From: a virus
Direction: 5' to 3' (one strand)
IMG/VR virus record: IMGVR_UViG_3300025137_000309
Coordinates: 1 to 23,215 of that record
Length of the DNA stretch: 23,215 nt
Shown: positions 21,735 to 23,215 of the stretch, one piece after another
Position numbering within the stretch: position 1 is the first letter of the stretch
Layout: each line of letters begins with the position of its first letter
The notes under the pieces: model-generated
What the model saw: only the letters and a program-made list of their open reading frames with translations
What the model was told of the DNA's origin: nothing
Database searches by the model: none
Program-made: the position numbers and the translations under genes

Positions 21735-22889
21735 TTAAGATATGTAATATTTTCCACTATAAGACGTTCCGATACGATTAATGCAAACGTATCTAACTGC
21801 GTCAATAAGGTGATTGTTTTTATCTAAGGGTTTACTAAGTTGGACTCCGTTGCGGTCTACCTCCCATCGGTAGTTCCTAAATTCCTTTTGTGCGTTTACG
21901 GAGTCTTTAAGGATATAAAGTTTGTGGCGTTTCATTATGTCGATACCTAACCGCACGGAGTCAGGCCCTTTCTTGGAAGGCTTTACGTTATGCCCTCGTC
22001 TGTGTAGTTCTTCTATCGACTTGGGTTCGGCACTATCGCAAATTATAGGCGTACGTTCCAGGTTGAGTTTGGCAAGTTCCTGACTTATGTCGCGGTTCGT
22101 CATTCCCGTTTTGTAAAGGTGTTCTTGAATGTACAAAGAATAGTCCTCGCGCCAAACAGAAACGAGCGCGGTGGGATCGTTGGTGAACCCCCAGTCCATT
22201 CCATAGGCTACGAGCTTGGCCCGTTCGGGTATAGCGTCTATCATTTGCCATTGTGGAAATATAGCGGCGGTATTTACGCCACGTTCCCCAAGTCCATAAA
22301 TACGCCAAAAGTTTTCGTCTGTTTCTTTAAAGCGTTCTATCTCGTCTATAACGGATTGTTCTAAGAAGGGATTGTCGAGGTAGGTAGTTTGGAAGAAGTC
22401 CACATCTTCGCGCTCTAAGACGTGTTCGTAAATCCAATGGTGCTCGTCCGAAGGGTTGTAATCTATAAGGATTTTTCCAGTCGTTCTAAGTAGGAGTTGC
22501 CTCCAATCTTCGAGGCTGATTTCATTACATTCGTTGACGTACAAAAGCGTTCTTTTACGGCCACGTAATTTGGCGGGCATATCGCAACTTATAAACTCTA
22601 TAAGGTTGCCGAATAGGTTATAGGTAGCGTTACTTTTATTGTGGTGTTCTTCGTAGTAGTTTCCCCCTTCGGTAAGTATCTGCATAAAGTCACGCATAAT
22701 ACTCGATCTTAATGCCGGGAATGTTTTGCGGACTATGGTAATGACTATCCCCGCACCCCTATTTTTAAAACAAAGTTCTATAATAACCTGACATAGTGAG
22801 AAGGTCTTCCCGCTACGGCTACCCCCTTGGTGGACTTGAATCTTTGCCTTAGATTTCTTTGCTTGGTAGTATGTCGTGGGTTGCATCAT
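21735..22889 (-). CDS. terL: Terminase large subunit
   Basis: This 384-residue protein is the DNA packaging motor. The ATPase domain has Walker A GGSRSGKT (22-29) and Walker B LLYVNE (115-120) with the catalytic Glu, followed by a coupling-like region (ILIDYNPSD). The nuclease domain (RNase H fold) has the metal ligands in GMDWGFTNDPTALV (Asp232), CDSAEPK (Asp285) and HLIDAVRY (Asp363). The length is compact for the family. It belongs to the Terminase_3-like group by pattern. Its start shares four bases with the upstream gene's end (ATGA), and a second ATG follows directly, so either could be used. Confidence 0.94.
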   Translation of the reverse strand: MMQPTTYYQAKKSKAKIQVHQGGSRSGKTFSLCQVIIELCFKNRGAGIVITIVRKTFPALRSSIMRDFMQILTEGGNYYEEHHNKSNATYNLFGNLIEFISCDMPAKLRGRKRTLLYVNECNEISLEDWRQLLLRTTGKILIDYNPSDEHHWIYEHVLEREDVDFFQTTYLDNPFLEQSVIDEIERFKETDENFWRIYGLGERGVNTAAIFPQWQMIDAIPERAKLVAYGMDWGFTNDPTALVSVWREDYSLYIQEHLYKTGMTNRDISQELAKLNLERTPIICDSAEPKSIEELHRRGHNVKPSKKGPDSVRLGIDIMKRHKLYILKDSVNAQKEFRNYRWEVDRNGVQLSKPLDKNNHLIDAVRYVCINRIGTSYSGKYYIS

Positions 22890-23095
22890 TTGACTAATTC
22901 AATGAAGTCTTCTACACAAGTGACACCAATCCACTTACCATCCTTTTGATACTTTTTTGCCTTTGGGTAATATGTCACCCCGTTGACTTTAAAAATTCCC
23001 GTACTTGGTTCGTAGAACTTAACCCCGCTTTCGTTGAATAACTTACGGAGTTGCTTTCGCTTCTTGGCGTTCTTACGTTTTTTAGTTTTCGTCAT
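22886..23095 (-). CDS. Small basic hypothetical protein between terminase subunits
   Basis: This 69-residue protein has a highly basic N-terminus (TKTKKRKNAKKRKQLRKLF), then a beta-rich part (VKFYEPSTGIFKVNGVTYYP, KWIGVTCVEDFIELV). The basic head suggests nucleic acid binding. Being placed between the terminase subunits, with 14 bases overlap with the small and 4 with the large, it may act in packaging. The function is unknown. Confidence 0.7.
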   Translation of the reverse strand: MTKTKKRKNAKKRKQLRKLFNESGVKFYEPSTGIFKVNGVTYYPKAKKYQKDGKWIGVTCVEDFIELVK

Positions 23096-23215
23096 CGAAC
23101 CAAGTAAACGGCTTCGGTTCGTTAATCTCTATTTGTTGCTTCTCTACATACCCCCGATTCTTTCCCTTGGTCTTTAAATAGAATATCGTACTACTGGGAA
23201 CCTTATCTTTTATTT
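23082..23215 (-). CDS. terS: Terminase small subunit, C-terminal part
   Basis: The frame is open at the window edge and ends with TAA at 23084-23082, giving 44 visible codons. The segment VPSSTIFYLKTKGKNRGYVE, then KQQIEINEPKPFTWFDDEN, matches the C-terminal region of small terminase subunits in Bacteroidetes phages. In those proteins a TIFYLKTK...GY pattern follows the DNA-binding domain. Its place just before the large subunit supports this. The DNA-binding part lies outside the window. Confidence 0.65.
   Translation of the reverse strand, partial: IKDKVPSSTIFYLKTKGKNRGYVEKQQIEINEPKPFTWFDDEN

Noticed and set aside
22033-22308. Second minus-strand frame of 91 codons within the terminase gene
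   Set aside because: Overlaps the nuclease domain coding region, Arg-rich, no motif or coupled start; unlike the embedded frame in the methyltransferase it looks random.
1-23215. tRNA genes, CRISPR arrays, integrase and attachment sites
   Set aside because: The few gaps were read for cloverleaf ends, regularly spaced repeats and recombinase motifs, and none was found.

Overview
The window looks like part of the genome of a tailed double-stranded DNA phage (siphovirus-like Caudoviricetes), or a closely related prophage, of a Bacteroidetes host, probably a flavobacterium. Three things point that way. The genes are AT-rich and tightly packed, and they are joined by ATGA or TAATG stop/start overlaps rather than Shine-Dalgarno-spaced gaps. 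The promoter-like sites resemble the Bacteroidetes TAnnTTTG element. Several structural proteins resemble families I associate with Bacteroidetes phages. I could run no database search, so family names rest on motifs and general likeness. No integrase, tRNA, rRNA, CRISPR array or insertion sequence is visible.

Almost everything is on the minus strand, so transcription of the main block runs from the right end to the left. From the right edge: terminase small subunit (partial), a small basic protein, terminase large subunit, a probable pair of tail-assembly-chaperone-like proteins, tail completion proteins (including an HK97-gp10-like one), two large tail or baseplate proteins, a 59-residue unknown, the tape measure protein, an XkdF-like capsid maturation protease, an acidic scaffold-like protein, the major capsid protein, two further structural proteins separated by a probable terminator, the portal protein, a head-tail connector-like protein and a small fibre or decoration protein. 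Here the tail genes lie between terminase and capsid genes. This is followed by a lysis cassette (XhlA/spanin-like membrane protein, Amidase_2 endolysin, two small holin-like membrane proteins) and a metallophosphoesterase.

A separate minus-strand cluster at the left (1-3195) holds small unknown genes, an OB-fold/SSB-like protein, a helix-turn-helix protein, a winged-helix replication initiator-like protein, a putative helicase-loader-like protein and a DPPY-type amino-methyltransferase. It looks like an early/replication operon.

Between the two minus-strand blocks lies the only plus-strand operon (about 3237-4590): a 32-residue membrane micropeptide, a small winged-helix-like protein and a complete C5-cytosine methyltransferase. 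Embedded in the methyltransferase gene, in the +1 frame, is a second open frame of 188 codons (3879-4445). Its peptide looks like a real protein: it has dense Trp/Cys/Gly motifs and ends in an MGFPxNWT segment resembling methyltransferase motif IX. This apparent dual-coding gene is the most interesting signal in the window.

Seven genes too short for ordinary ORF listing were read directly from the sequence: complete ones at 2852-3013, 3287-3385, 5675-5830, 15036-15215 and 20914-21084, and partial ones at both window edges.
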